Assembly: GCA_903772945.1 (NCBI GenBank)
Contig: CAICTM010001413.1
Coordinates: 1-29,847, forward strand
DNA length: 29,847 nt
DNA from: Seminavis robusta
Taxonomy: Eukaryota > Bacillariophyta > Bacillariophyceae > Naviculales > Naviculaceae
Reading direction: 5' to 3'
In this document: piece after piece, positions 1 to 9,754 of the stretch
Layout: every line of letters starts with the position of its first letter
Numbering within the stretch: position 1 is the stretch's first letter
Notes under the pieces: model-generated
Seen by the model: the letters and a program-made list of their open reading frames with translations, nothing else
Database searches by the model: none
Told to the model about the DNA's origin: nothing
Translations under genes and position numbers: made by a program

Positions 1-150
1 AGAGAGATCGTTGTACGATGCATGATGTCTCGTAATACCTTCATGTTCACGTGCAGATATGTCGTTCAAGGTGGGGTCACCGGTGAAGGCCCGCTTTAAG
101 AACAGCTTCTGTATAACATCGGTGAGCCAATCACTGGAGTCTCTTGGCCA
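1..150 (-). other. Open frame running off the left edge, unrecognised
   Basis: On the minus strand one frame stays open from an in-frame stop at 151-153 down to the window edge, about 50 codons with ordinary amino-acid composition (for example LKRAFTGDPTLNDIS). There is no start codon in view and I do not recognise the family. Just upstream (about 110-250) a different frame also reads as plausible protein, so this may be the frame-broken remainder of one coding region that continues left of the window. It could also be chance. Confidence 0.2.
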
Positions 151-1145
151 TCATGTATCAGGGTAACAACTGTGTCACAATTGACAATGAATCCACTGGG
201 AACCTTGCTCCTCTGGATTGTATTGCACCTAGTCAACCATGTGAGTGTCTCCACAAGATCCAGAGAACCTGCTAAGACAAGTGAGCGTACTGGACAAGCT
301 CAACGAGAATGACAAAGCAGTCAGAGTCATATGAAGTGGGACCTCACGATTAACTTTCCATTGTTGGTCTGCACTGTCTTTTGGAAAACACGTAGAACAA
401 TGATTCATTAGTTGAGTTCATCCATGGACTGGTGCTGCTTGGGACAGTCGGCATCAAAGATCTTATTAAACCCTTGACCTCTAGCCATAGTGATAAAGGA
501 CTACATACCACTGGTAGAAGTCCTGGTTGGACTTGAAGGATGGTTAGGGGTGGACTGGCTGCAGAAAGGCTTGCATGGAAGGCTGGTTCCACTTTCCGCC
601 ACCTCTGGGACTTGGAAACCACCATGCTAATACGGGGGTGAATGAAGTAGCTTCCTTCTTTGTTCCGGTTGATCATAAGGTGGCCGCTGGAGGATGGTGA
701 GTGACCTGGTGTTTGGATATGTGGGCCTATTAGGTATGGGCTGATAGGTGCTGAAGACACAGGTTGTTTAGTTGGGTATCTCACAGATTGGGGTTGTTGG
801 TGGGATGCCGTGATGGATGGTATGATGGTGTTGGTTGGGGGTAACCTCCCCAATGGAGGGCCACACTTGGTGCATGGATCCACCTCCAGCAAGGGGAGGG
901 TCAACATCCATTGGCAACTTTGGGTTGGGATGGATGACCAAAGGGTCTCAACATCACCCAACACAAACTCTGTTCCAAACTGTCTGTTTCTGAATCGGTC
1001 CTCCTAGGCCTTGATCTCAGGCTAGGCTTTGTGATAACCAGGTGTGCAGGAATGTAGTCATGTGGATGGAGGAACACAAGCTGATTGGTATGGTGTGGTT
1101 TGTGTGGGGGCAAGGAAGCTTGGTTCATTTGTTCATTTTCTTCAA
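151..1145 (-). pseudogene. Broken proline-rich frames, possible decayed coding region
   Basis: Several minus-strand frames overlap or follow one another here (350-964 and 901-1128 are the longest). They are rich in Pro, Ser, Thr and His and interrupted by stops. No domain, catalytic motif or splice pattern could be assigned. The composition resembles the disordered part of the 907-residue protein further right, which is a weak hint of a decayed retroelement ORF. Chance openness of a T/G-rich plus strand is the alternative. Confidence 0.18.
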
Positions 1146-1245
1146 TGCTATTGACGTTGGTGGCTGATCATATGAATGGGTAACACATTGGTTTGCTGTG
1201 GGGAAGGAGTACAATGGGAGGCCCTGATGGTAGCTATAGGGGGCT

Positions 1246-1266
1246 CCCCCCCCCCCCCCCCCCCCC
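1246..1266. repeat. C21 homopolymer
   Basis: Twenty-one consecutive C on the plus strand, then one G and six more C. The run creates the glycine or proline tracts in overlapping open frames, which are therefore not evidence of genes. Its exact length is likely to be uncertain in any assembly. Confidence 0.95.
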
Positions 1267-1273
1267 GCCCCCC

Positions 1274-2815
1274 TGCATTGCATGTGATGGAATGGAGTGG
1301 AGGTCCTGCAGTCGGGGCTGTTGGTGTCAGTGCTAATCTGCTAGATCTGGGTGGTGTAATCACACTTCTAGAAGGCCGAGGGGGCCTGTTGTTGTTGTGC
1401 TCCTCTTCTTCTGCGAGCCATGTTGTTGTGCGTGGACTGGGTGTGGTGGGTGTAAGGTGTTTGTTGTAGTAAATCCAAATTATGACTTGAGGGCTTGCAA
1501 TGTTGTAATGACTCAAGACAGAGGTTGCCTTGACACTCTGCTTAGCCCTTGGATGCTTTGAAACCGACTGGAGAAGGTGTTCTCGTGGTGCTTGCGAGTT
1601 ACCCCTGGAAGTCATCGAAAACTCACACGAGTCTTTCTATACCGGAGTCGGAATCGAATGAAAATGTGAGGGACTCGTGATGAGGCTCGGTCGCGTCTTT
1701 CGGAACAGAAGCCACGAGGTACGGTACCGGTTCCTGTGAGTACCGTGTGAGTACGGTTCCCGAGTATCTCCGGAGGCTACGACTGGGAAATTTCCGTAGG
1801 AAAATCCGCGAAAAGGTGACAATGTATGTTACTCTGTTGCTTCCACTTCGCGCTGCGTAACAAGCCAATTAACAAGGAACTGGCTGGTACCAACTCTCAA
1901 GCACCCTCGGTTGGTAGGTGACCGTCTTGGTTTGGACCGTAACGATCGGATTTGTGTTTTCGGCGACTTCGGAGTATAGCATTGGTCGCGATTTCTTGTT
2001 GGTAGGGATCGGCCGATGGCTTTCCGTTCCCGTTCACTTGTTTCATGGCCTATTAACCGAGGCACAGCTGGTCTATCTTTAGAGCACCCTTGACTTGTTA
2101 GATGGACCACTTGGTTCAACCCAGTCAGTCGCGATTCGAGTTTTCGGTCGTATGATCTGTCGCAGGTTTCGATCGAGCAACTCCTCTTCTTCCACGCGAT
2201 TCCACATGTAGCCACTCTGTGCTTGCTTTGGCGACAGTATCTATGAATTCAGGTAGGAACTAGCTGGTAGGGTGACAAAGCTGGATGAGAGCCTCTGTTT
2301 GGTGGAATCTCTTTCACTGGCGTGGAAGGGCAGCCAAGGCGGCAGCCAATGCTATTCAATCATGTGGAAGAATGGTTGAACAGTCTAATTCTCAATACCC
2401 TGGCACTGCCATACAGGATCCTGTCTACTGAAGAGCTCTACTTGTGCTGTTGGGTCTGTTCTCAGTCAAATACTTCTTCATTACTTCTTTAAACTATAAA
2501 TAAACAAAACTCTGATTTTGCGTGAATCTCATCTCAGCCATGCAGGATACAGATCCATGCATCTTTTTGGCTGGTATATCCAGGCTATCTTTCTAGATAG
2601 GATGGCTGAGGAGCTGATCATCTTCCTTGCAGAGAACTACTATCTTACAGTGTTCCTATCTTGTCTGATGTGACACAGCATTGTACGGAAAGAGTGCAGA
2701 TGGCAGCAGGATCTTCCACAGACTGAGCAGCAAGTCTCCGCACCCATAATGGCTTCATGCTAAATTCATCGACATCTTCTCTAGAGCAACGACGAATTTC
2801 ATCTCAAAGTTTGGA
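1274..2815. other. No gene recognised
   Basis: Open frames of 60-155 codons occur here on both strands (minus 1623-1868 and 1829-2215 among them), but none shows a recognisable motif, consistent composition or splice structure. The stretch 1620-2220 is rich in CG-containing words and has no long repeat I can see. An A/T-rich patch near 2490-2515 is the only compositional break. Confidence 0.5.
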
Positions 2816-3152
2816 TTCAGATTTTGAAGGAGTCATGGTGCTTTCTTTGTCTGCTGATCTTGTTCAGTTTTGGACTGAGGAGATCCAACTGAGGGTGTTG
2901 CAGAGTGGGATCCTTGGCAATGGCTTTCATAAGGTTCTCAAAGGCTGGACGGTCGGTGATCCCACCTGGATACCAAGAATGTCAAACTTCTCAGTATCGA
3001 CCTTGACTTTGGTTGGAACAATGGAAATGGTGACAGGTGATGGAAGGCTTCTGCTGACGTAGCCACTGGATACCCTGGGTAGACAGGCCATCGCGGAAGG
3101 TCTTTTAGGATTCTTCCCGGAAAGTAGCATACTGTGGCAGTTTGGGATTCCT
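2816..3152 (-). pseudogene. Frame-broken continuation of the 907-residue protein
   Basis: Immediately beyond the stop of the 907-residue ORF, the same strand keeps protein-like sequence, but in alternating frames. One frame reads ESQTATVCYFPGRILKDL, another VPTKVKVDTEKFDILGIQ, and the original frame resumes with ITDRPAFENLMKAI until a TGA at 2816-2818. That pattern is typical of a C-terminal region that has picked up indels and stops. If so, the intact ancestor was about 110 residues longer than the present ORF. Alternatively the ORF ends naturally and the resemblance is chance. The family is not identified. Confidence 0.35.
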
Positions 3153-5876
3153 CTAGGCTGTGTTGGCGAGGAAGAATTGTGTTCTTTGAGAAAGGAACCA
3201 CTCCTTGAATCTTTTGAGTGCAGTGACGCTGTCGTAATCAGGGCTGTGAACATAGAAGGAACAGGCAAATCGACGAATGTAATCATTGATAGGACCCCAG
3301 TCCATCACTGAGGCATTCAGCCACTTGACAAGCTGATCGCGGGTCATGTTGCCTAGAGAGTCCAAGTCAATTCCATTGCCCTCAAAGTCACCTATCCCTT
3401 CATGATTTTTGAAGGTGATTGAGTACCTGTCATCAGAACACAATAGTGTCAACAGCTGCATGACCAGGGGAATAGGCATTGCTGAGGTGGCTGGATTCAT
3501 TGCCTCAATGCGAACCCTAAAGTAGTGTGTTTTGTGGCTCCTTGCACCATCGTTGGCATCCTCAAAGCTTTCCTCGTCGTCATCCCTCATAGGAGCTCCA
3601 TTGTCGTCATCCTGGTTGCCATTGGTGTTGGATTCATTTGCGCTCTCATCCGCATCAAGAGCCATGGGATTGGCAGCGCCACGTGAAGCAGTGGCGGCAT
3701 CTTGCTTGGACTCCTGAATGGTCATGGTGATAATGCCTGGGATCGAGGGAACATCAGTATCAGGAGCTGGTTCCAGTAGACCCAAGGACTTTGCTCTCTG
3801 GTGAATCTCTCTAGGCAATGGACAGTGGGTTCTCTGTAGCTCGAGAAGGGAGTTCCTAACACAGACAGAGGCAGTGGCATTGGCTGGGTCGGTGGGAACA
3901 AGGACTGCTAGTTCTGTTTCAAGATAAGTGAGTATCTTTGCTGGATCTGCCTTCCACTTGCAGAGGAAACACAATGGGTCTTGAGGTCGAGAGATCGATA
4001 GCTGTTGACAGAAGCAGCGCTGAGAGCTGTGACTTTGGATTTCCGTAGTGACTGGAAGTTGATCTGATGGTTTAGGTACAACTGAATGCGGAGTAATTGA
4101 TAGACTCTCAGTCGGGTCATCAGTGCTGTTGATAGTGGATGCTTCCAAGATATGTGGTTGATGCTTAGGTTCAGTGATAGCGACGGTGTCAAGGAGAGGA
4201 GCAAGTTGCTTGACAGGAAGTGAGACCTCGTGAGGAACTTCAATGACAATTGTGTCATCAACCAGTTGGTTTGTTGCCACAGAAGCATCCTTCATTTCCT
4301 GGTTCCTCGCGGTGGCCTGAAGATGTTTGATTCCTACTTCGATATCTTCATCAGTCAGAGTGGTAATACTGGCATCCTCAATAGTTGTTTGATTGTTCTT
4401 GCTTGGGGAAAGCAACATAGAAAGTGGAGAGTCTGAGCGCTTGTCCACTGCTAAGGACTCTTTCAATAAAATGAACTGTTTGCACGTGGAACAATAGTGT
4501 GTCGGATCATCAGCTGCTTCGAGTGTGTATGTATCCTGGGTGCAGGCGCGATTCATGGGAAAAGCTGGAGCATTGCAGTGGAGACACCACACCGGCATAG
4601 TCGTTGGGATGTGACTTTGATTCTGGCTGCTAGTCACAGTAGGAGAAATCAGATCGATGGGATTTTCAGCATTGCCAGTAGGTGTTGTAGAGCTGTGCAG
4701 ATTCTCCGAATCAATATTGGTAGTTGCACTATGCATAATCGAACAGTTGTCATCTTTCAGTTCGCTGTTGGATGTATCTGCGTGGTGGCGCAGGAATTCC
4801 TGAATCGATTTCTTAAGACGAAACTTGTTCCTCTTTTTGATTGATTTGGTGGAGACGAGATAGTCGCGTGGAGTATTGGCTTCGATGGGAGTAGTTGGGG
4901 GTCCGCCCACTGAATCTGTAGTAGAGTGTAGTGTTGGCCAGGCAATCACATCACAAGAATTCGACTCTGCTGTTTTCGGGAGATGCTTTGTTGAGTCGGC
5001 ATTGGTGTTCGGTTGTGCTGTAGTGGGTGCAGAACGGTCATTGCTATGCCGACTTGTAGATTGCCGCTGATGATTTCCGGGAATAGAAGCAGCCGCTGGG
5101 AGTGTTGGCCAAGCGCTTGCATTGGCGAGTGCCGGTGGTGGTTGCTGGGAGATGATACTCGATGCATTGCTTGTGTTTCGGTTTTTGTCGTTTGTCGAAT
5201 TTTGCCGAGTGCTCTGTTTACTCTTCTTCTTGATTGTCTTTGGTGGTCTTGAAGATTGGGTAAGGCTTTCCCATGTTGCAGGAGAGACATCGACATCAAT
5301 TGCCAAGACCGGAGGTATAGGTAGTGGAACGACAGGAGTAATCTTCTTAATGCGTTGAGCGTTGGTCGATCGTGTTGGCTTTGTTTTCCTGGCCTTTGCA
5401 TTTGCACGAATGTTCTTCCGGGTCGGAGTGACAGCGATAGAGGCATCGGCGGTGGACTCGGTCCCTGTTGTCTCAATAGTAGTGATAGACGCTTCATCGG
5501 CCGTGGCAATGTTCTGTTGTAGCCATTCGTCGTCAATGGAAGCAGTCAGCGCGTAGAACCGGTTGCTAACAGTTTCGCTCCTCTTGGTACTACTAGTGAT
5601 AGCGACAGTGTCTTTGTCGAGCAATACCATCGGAGAAGTCTTCTTATTTCGTGGTATCAATCGAAATCCATCGGGTTGACAGGAGTTGATCTGTTGATTT
5701 TTCGACAATGACCGCGCATTCGATAAGGACAAAGTGGCCGTTCTCGATGGTTTCCTGGTTGTTACCGGTGAGTCCAAGGACGGAGCTTGATGCTGCTTAG
5801 ATGTAGGGACGATTGGTATGGTTGTGGTGGCATTAGATGCTTCCGTTCGGCGGCGAAATGGACCAAAGGGCGCCAT
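3153..5876 (-). CDS. 907-residue disordered protein with two Cys-pair motifs, possible retroelement ORF1/gag-like
   Basis: The chosen start at 5876 has a good eukaryotic context (ACCATGG); the frame is also open to an ATG at 5954, which would add 26 residues. Residues 1 to about 400 are low-complexity, rich in Thr, Ser, Asn, Pro and Lys, with two AWPTL repeats. A Cys-x2-Cys ... Cys-x2-Cys arrangement (WCLHCNAP about 430, YCSTCKQ about 465) looks like a zinc ribbon. A second set (RCFCQQ about 619, CFLCKW about 637) is followed by a helical stretch. An acidic linker leads to a folded C-terminal domain from about residue 782 (YFRVRIEAMNP onward). Layout and decayed tail recall ORF1-like proteins of diatom retroelements, but no RT lies next to it, so it could be a host gene. 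Family unknown to me. Confidence 0.5.
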   Translation of the reverse strand: MAPFGPFRRRTEASNATTTIPIVPTSKQHQAPSLDSPVTTRKPSRTATLSLSNARSLSKNQQINSCQPDGFRLIPRNKKTSPMVLLDKDTVAITSSTKRSETVSNRFYALTASIDDEWLQQNIATADEASITTIETTGTESTADASIAVTPTRKNIRANAKARKTKPTRSTNAQRIKKITPVVPLPIPPVLAIDVDVSPATWESLTQSSRPPKTIKKKSKQSTRQNSTNDKNRNTSNASSIISQQPPPALANASAWPTLPAAASIPGNHQRQSTSRHSNDRSAPTTAQPNTNADSTKHLPKTAESNSCDVIAWPTLHSTTDSVGGPPTTPIEANTPRDYLVSTKSIKKRNKFRLKKSIQEFLRHHADTSNSELKDDNCSIMHSATTNIDSENLHSSTTPTGNAENPIDLISPTVTSSQNQSHIPTTMPVWCLHCNAPAFPMNRACTQDTYTLEAADDPTHYCSTCKQFILLKESLAVDKRSDSPLSMLLSPSKNNQTTIEDASITTLTDEDIEVGIKHLQATARNQEMKDASVATNQLVDDTIVIEVPHEVSLPVKQLAPLLDTVAITEPKHQPHILEASTINSTDDPTESLSITPHSVVPKPSDQLPVTTEIQSHSSQRCFCQQLSISRPQDPLCFLCKWKADPAKILTYLETELAVLVPTDPANATASVCVRNSLLELQRTHCPLPREIHQRAKSLGLLEPAPDTDVPSIPGIITMTIQESKQDAATASRGAANPMALDADESANESNTNGNQDDDNGAPMRDDDEESFEDANDGARSHKTHYFRVRIEAMNPATSAMPIPLVMQLLTLLCSDDRYSITFKNHEGIGDFEGNGIDLDSLGNMTRDQLVKWLNASVMDWGPINDYIRRFACSFYVHSPDYDSVTALKRFKEWFLSQRTQFFLANTA

Positions 5877-5959
5877 GGTGGTCCTTTTTCTTTGGTTGGT
5901 GAATAAAACGACCAGTTTTACTATAGGAAAGAGAGTACTGTATCGGGACAACAAGAACC

Positions 5960-6379
5960 ATGACGGTTATGGTTTTTCCATTGAAAGATTTGTTGGATCT
6001 CATTTCCAGCAATATCAAATCGATTCATCTCAAAGTCGATGCCGAAGGCGCCGATTTGCAAGTCCTCAAATCTGCCAGCGATTCGCTGAAAAAGGTATCG
6101 AGTGTTGTTATTGAATGTCAGGATTTGGAATCCAATGACAAACGCATCCTACGACAAGGATCCTGTCTCTTGTCACAAGCCAACGAGTACATGTGTCAAA
6201 TGCAAACCTTTTGCAATACAAAGGCAGAAATCTCGGGACCAAAAGATCGCATGGTCAATGCCTTTTTTACCAAACAATCACCATCATCATCAATTTATGT
6301 GCCATCCTATTTGCAAAAATCGGGGGTTCAGTTTTTCAAGTGGTATCAGTCCATTGCATCAGGAGTTGTAGTCTCATGA
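5960..6379 (+). pseudogene. FkbM-type methyltransferase, C-terminal fragment
   Basis: The 139-residue frame contains the conserved FkbM core: a PLKDLLDLI segment, then IHLKVDAEGADLQVLKSA, matching the family's K(I/V)DxEGxExxxLxG motif, then a beta strand with VVIECQD. FkbM enzymes are SAM-dependent O-methyltransferases, usually 200-300 residues. Here the N-terminal half, including the glycine-rich SAM motif I, is absent. The frame has an in-frame TAG at 5924-5926, and only 83 bases separate its first ATG from the start of the divergent 907-residue ORF. I see no upstream exon supplying the missing half. The fragment ends with a normal TGA and has no internal lesion. It is probably a 5'-truncated copy, perhaps cut by insertion of the neighbouring ORF's element; an undetected distant 5' exon is the alternative. 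Confidence 0.65.
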
Positions 6380-7745
6380 TTCGATTCTTCTTTCGTCGTC
6401 CCCAAACAATATCGTACTCTACGGTACCTCCACTTGTCCTTCACGGGTCGGTTGGTTAAATACTTGGGGCATCCAAACCAAGCAACACTGCACTTGGGGT
6501 AGTATCCAAACAAAAGAATTGGAGCAATCCTATATGCGCCGACAGTAGATGCCTCCTCATGCTATGTTCATGGCCCTGTTCTCTATATTATGCACCTTAA
6601 AAAAAAAAGATTCTGATTTGTCTTTAGAGTCACCGACTACCATTGTAGTAGCTGGAAGTGGATGATGGGTGCCAGAGCTAGAGGTAGGCCCTTGCATGGG
6701 TCATGCTTGGTGATTGATGACGAGGAACAAGAACATCGTCCAATTACAATCCACATCGAGCCTGACAAGCGGCGCTCGCCTAAAGCAGCACTGCACGACC
6801 ATTATAGTTGGTTTGGATGTAGTGGAGAAACTCGGCCATTTACGAAGCCGACCGTCTCCACGGCCCAAGGGCGCCCCTTGTGATTGCAAGAATCACGAGT
6901 GGGAACCAAGGCACGGATGAAGCAGTCAGGGGGGACTTGGAGTCCCCCTTGATTGTGCGACATTCCGCCAACCAAGGGAGGGAGAGGTGGGTTAATCTAT
7001 TCTAGTTCTTGCTTGCAGCGTTGGCTGAAGGAAGAATTGTGAGCTGAGAAGGAGACACCTTCTTGCAATTGACTGTTCAATGACAGATCTTTGACCGATC
7101 TTGCGAGTTTTGTTGATTTATGGTCGCGAGCTGAATGTGGTCTTTGAGGGGTGCTATTGCCTTAGTGTTGATCTTGCGAAAGAGGCAGGAAGAAGCAGCA
7201 TCGATCAGGGGTACATAGGGACCGAGATGAGCTTGAGCAGAGACTTCTGTTGTGAACAAAGTGTAGGTTTTGAGTGTGGGAATGGATTTCCCAAATTGTG
7301 AGATGGGGGGTTAGCAACTGTGAGTGAGAGTCGAGTGATCACAGTCATCCATCCAAGAACCCAGAGTGTTAGAGTTTCCACACAGTGGGGTGTGGAAGGA
7401 GTATAGGGATCTGGAGTCACTCGTCAGTCCTCTTTGGCGTGCGGCTGCTCCACAATGATTTGAAGAAGTTTTCCCATGACAATATCTACATAACACAATT
7501 GAATCTATCGAAATGTACAGCACATCTGTTTGCTTGTGGCTGCTTGACATGTCCTTGGCTAACAAGCTAGAAAGCTACTTTGGTTCGCGCGCCAAGAAAG
7601 GGCTAACGTCCGTAAGACTCTTGGTCTTGGTACATGTTGTTTGGAACAAGTACTTTCAAAGAACTGATTACAGTAGTGGGCTTGACTAGATTCAGTCATT
7701 ACAAGCCGTGAGTTGATGCAATGTCATCGTTCTCTTGTATACTAG
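6380..7745. other. Intergenic, no gene recognised
   Basis: Only short overlapping frames of 60-90 codons, none with a recognisable motif. It holds a run of ten A at 6599-6608 and a short perfect hairpin near 6930-6948. This lies 3' of both the FkbM fragment (plus) and the EF-1alpha pseudogene (minus), so it is a convergent spacer. Confidence 0.5.
6930..6948. repeat. Short perfect hairpin
   Basis: GGGGGACT, a 3-base loop, then AGTCCCCC: an 8-bp perfect inverted repeat. It lies about 550 bases downstream of the FkbM fragment. It is not followed by a T-run, so I do not call it a terminator. Confidence 0.6.
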
Positions 7746-9397
7746 CTAGCACATCATGCAATCAAACTTGGAGGGTGGTTCTTCTTTGGTGATGCTCTTG
7801 ATCACTCCCACAGCCACTGTTCATCGCATATCTCGAATGGCAAACCGTCCCAAAGAAGGGAAATCACTGAAGGCTTCCACACACATTGGTCGAGTGGGTT
7901 CCATTACCACCAAGGCAGCATCACCCGTTTCTATGTACTCAGGATCTGCTTCCGAAACTTTGCCAGATCTTCTGTGATTCTTTTCCTTAATGTGAATGAA
8001 TTTGCATGCAATGTGTGCTGTATGGCAGTCCACCACAGGGCAGTAGCCATTGTAGATTTTGCCGGGGTGATTCATGACAATCACTTGTGCCTCAAACGAC
8101 TTGACAGCACTGGCAGGTTGAATATTGGCATCCGAAGCAACATATCCCCGTTGCAGGTCTCGCACAGACAACTTGTTCACATTGAAACCGACAATGTCAC
8201 CAGAGAAAGCTTCTGGTAGTTGTTCATGGTGCAATTTCCACGGATTGGATTTCAGCCGTGAGACTCACGGGTGCAAATTTGGCTATGATGCCTGGCCGTA
8301 CCACTCCCGCTTCCACCCTTCCAACAGGGACGGTTCCAATGCCACCAATCTTGTAAACGTCTTGTATGGGTATACGAAGTGGTTTTTCAGTGGATCGTTT
8401 TGGTGATGTGAGATTGTTGAGTGCTTCCAACAGAGTCGGACCGTGGGACCATGGCACATTGTTGCATTTTTCGACCATGTTATCGCCTTCCCATCCTGAA
8501 ATGGGTATGAATAGGATTACCATGGGTTTGTATCCTACCTTTTTCAACAAATAGGCGCAGATTTCGTCCTTGATCTTTTGAAATCTTTCTTCCCCGTAAT
8601 TGACTGTCTTGTCGTCCATTTTGTTGCAAGCCACAATCAGTTGCTTGACACCCAGTGTGTATGCCAAGAGGGCATGTTCTCGAGTCTGTCTGTCTTGATG
8701 AAATCCAGCTTGATAGCCTTCTTAACTGGCATCCACCAAAAGCAAGGCCACGTCGGCCATGGAGGTCCCGGTGATCATATTCTTGATGAAATCTTGCAGT
8801 GGCATGGAACACAGCCAGCAGGTATCCAAGACATTCAGTATCATTTATTTATTGGCAGTCCTTCAAAACAGGCACGAATGGCGCTTACCCCGGTGACCTG
8901 GGCAATCAATAATGGAAAAAATGTAGGTGCTTGTCTGCACTTTCCACTGGGATATGTCAATGGTGACCCCTTTTTCTCGCTCTGTCTTGAGATTGTCCAA
9001 TACCCAGGCATATTTGAAAGATCCCTTCCCAAGTTCGGCTGCTTCCTTTGCGTACTTTTCAATTTGCTTTTCGCTAATCCCTGATAGTCAAGGTAGGTTG
9101 GATTTTGAGGATTCAAATTCAGTGACCAGTTGCTTCTATCCAGTCGATTGCTTACCTCCGCATTTTATAAATCAAAGTGGCCAATGGTGGTGGACTTTCC
9201 TGTTGTGGCAATGATCGAAGTAGACAGACAGGAAATTAGTGAGTGCACGAAAAACCAGATCTTGGGTGACACCTCATGGCCGTTCTCCCTCTTTCTTCAT
9301 CTATTTACTCACCAGCATCCACATGGCCAATCACCACCAGAGATAGCGTGGGCTTGTCATCTCTCATGGTGCTTTGACATTGTTGTACGTCCACCAT
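7746..9397 (-). pseudogene. Translation elongation factor EF-1alpha, intron-containing pseudogene
   Basis: EF-1alpha is the GTPase that brings aminoacyl-tRNA to the ribosome. Four exons can be read: 9397-9313, 9199-9156, 9080-8889 and 8792-7746, with GT-AG introns of 113, 75 and 96 bases. They encode the P-loop GHVDAG|KST across intron 1, a switch II DCPGHRD across intron 3, CNKMD (the NKxD box), [25 protein letters not shown], domain 3 [10 protein letters not shown] and the end TVAVGVIKSITK. It is broken: extra bases in exon 2 (near 9160-9180) create TAA; an in-frame TAA lies at 8722-8724; one extra T near 8230 shifts the frame; an in-frame TGA lies at 7821-7823. Invariant family positions have also drifted. 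Start alternatives are ATG at 9397 or 9367, the latter nearer the usual length. Retained introns mean it is not a processed copy. Confidence 0.9.
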
Positions 9398-9456
9398 CCT
9401 GGTAGACGTACTAGCTAGTACCCTTCAATTTTGCCGCATGGTTGTTCTGTAGAGGA

Positions 9457-9604
9457 ACGCCCTTCCACCAACTGGTGGCGAACTGGAACGGGAGCGAGCC
9501 CGGCCGGATGAGACTTAAATGGAAAGCCGTTAGGCTGCTTGACATTTAAGTCGAAGCCGGCCGGGCGAGCTCCCGGCAGTGAGCCACAGGAGGGGGAAGG
9601 GCGT
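9457..9604. repeat. Long imperfect hairpin, possible MITE
   Basis: Two arms of about 60 bases flank a loop of about 21 bases (roughly 9522-9541). Pairing blocks are ACGCCCTTCC with GGAAGGGCGT at the outside, CGGGAGC with GCTCCCG, GCCCGGCCGG with CCGGCCGGGC, and GACTTAAATG with CATTTAAGTC next to the loop. Mismatches lie between blocks. It carries no ORF. It fits a palindromic miniature inverted-repeat element or a foldback RNA gene; no clear target-site duplication was found. Confidence 0.7.
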
Positions 9605-9674
9605 ATCTTCTGGAACCATGTGACAATTTCACGCTAAGTAACTTAACGGCCGTTAAGCTAGCTAACTGTGCTTC

Positions 9675-9754
9675 CTAAGTAAGTAAAATGTGACCATTTA
9701 CAAGTCATCATGTAACGCCTAAGTAGGTAAATTGTGAGCGTTTACACATCACTT
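9675..9754. repeat. Imperfect tandem repeat, two units
   Basis: Two copies of a motif of about 36 bases starting CTAAGTAAGTAAAATGTGA and CTAAGTAGGTAAATTGTGA, offset by 44 bases, each ending in a TTTACA-containing tail. It lies just right of the hairpin in the spacer upstream of the membrane-protein gene. Function unknown. Confidence 0.6.

Noticed and set aside
1148..1615. 155-codon Gly/Pro-rich minus frame
   Set aside because: It spans the C21 homopolymer, which by itself makes the poly-Gly, and shows no other motif.
4230..5556. Several plus-strand frames opposite the 907-residue ORF
   Set aside because: They are antisense shadows of a longer frame with Cys-pair motifs and have no motif of their own.
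7746..9397. EF-1alpha as a functional gene with extra introns absorbing the stops
   Set aside because: The TAA at 8722 and the TGA at 7821 lie inside otherwise collinear domain sequence with no splice sites nearby that would preserve the protein.
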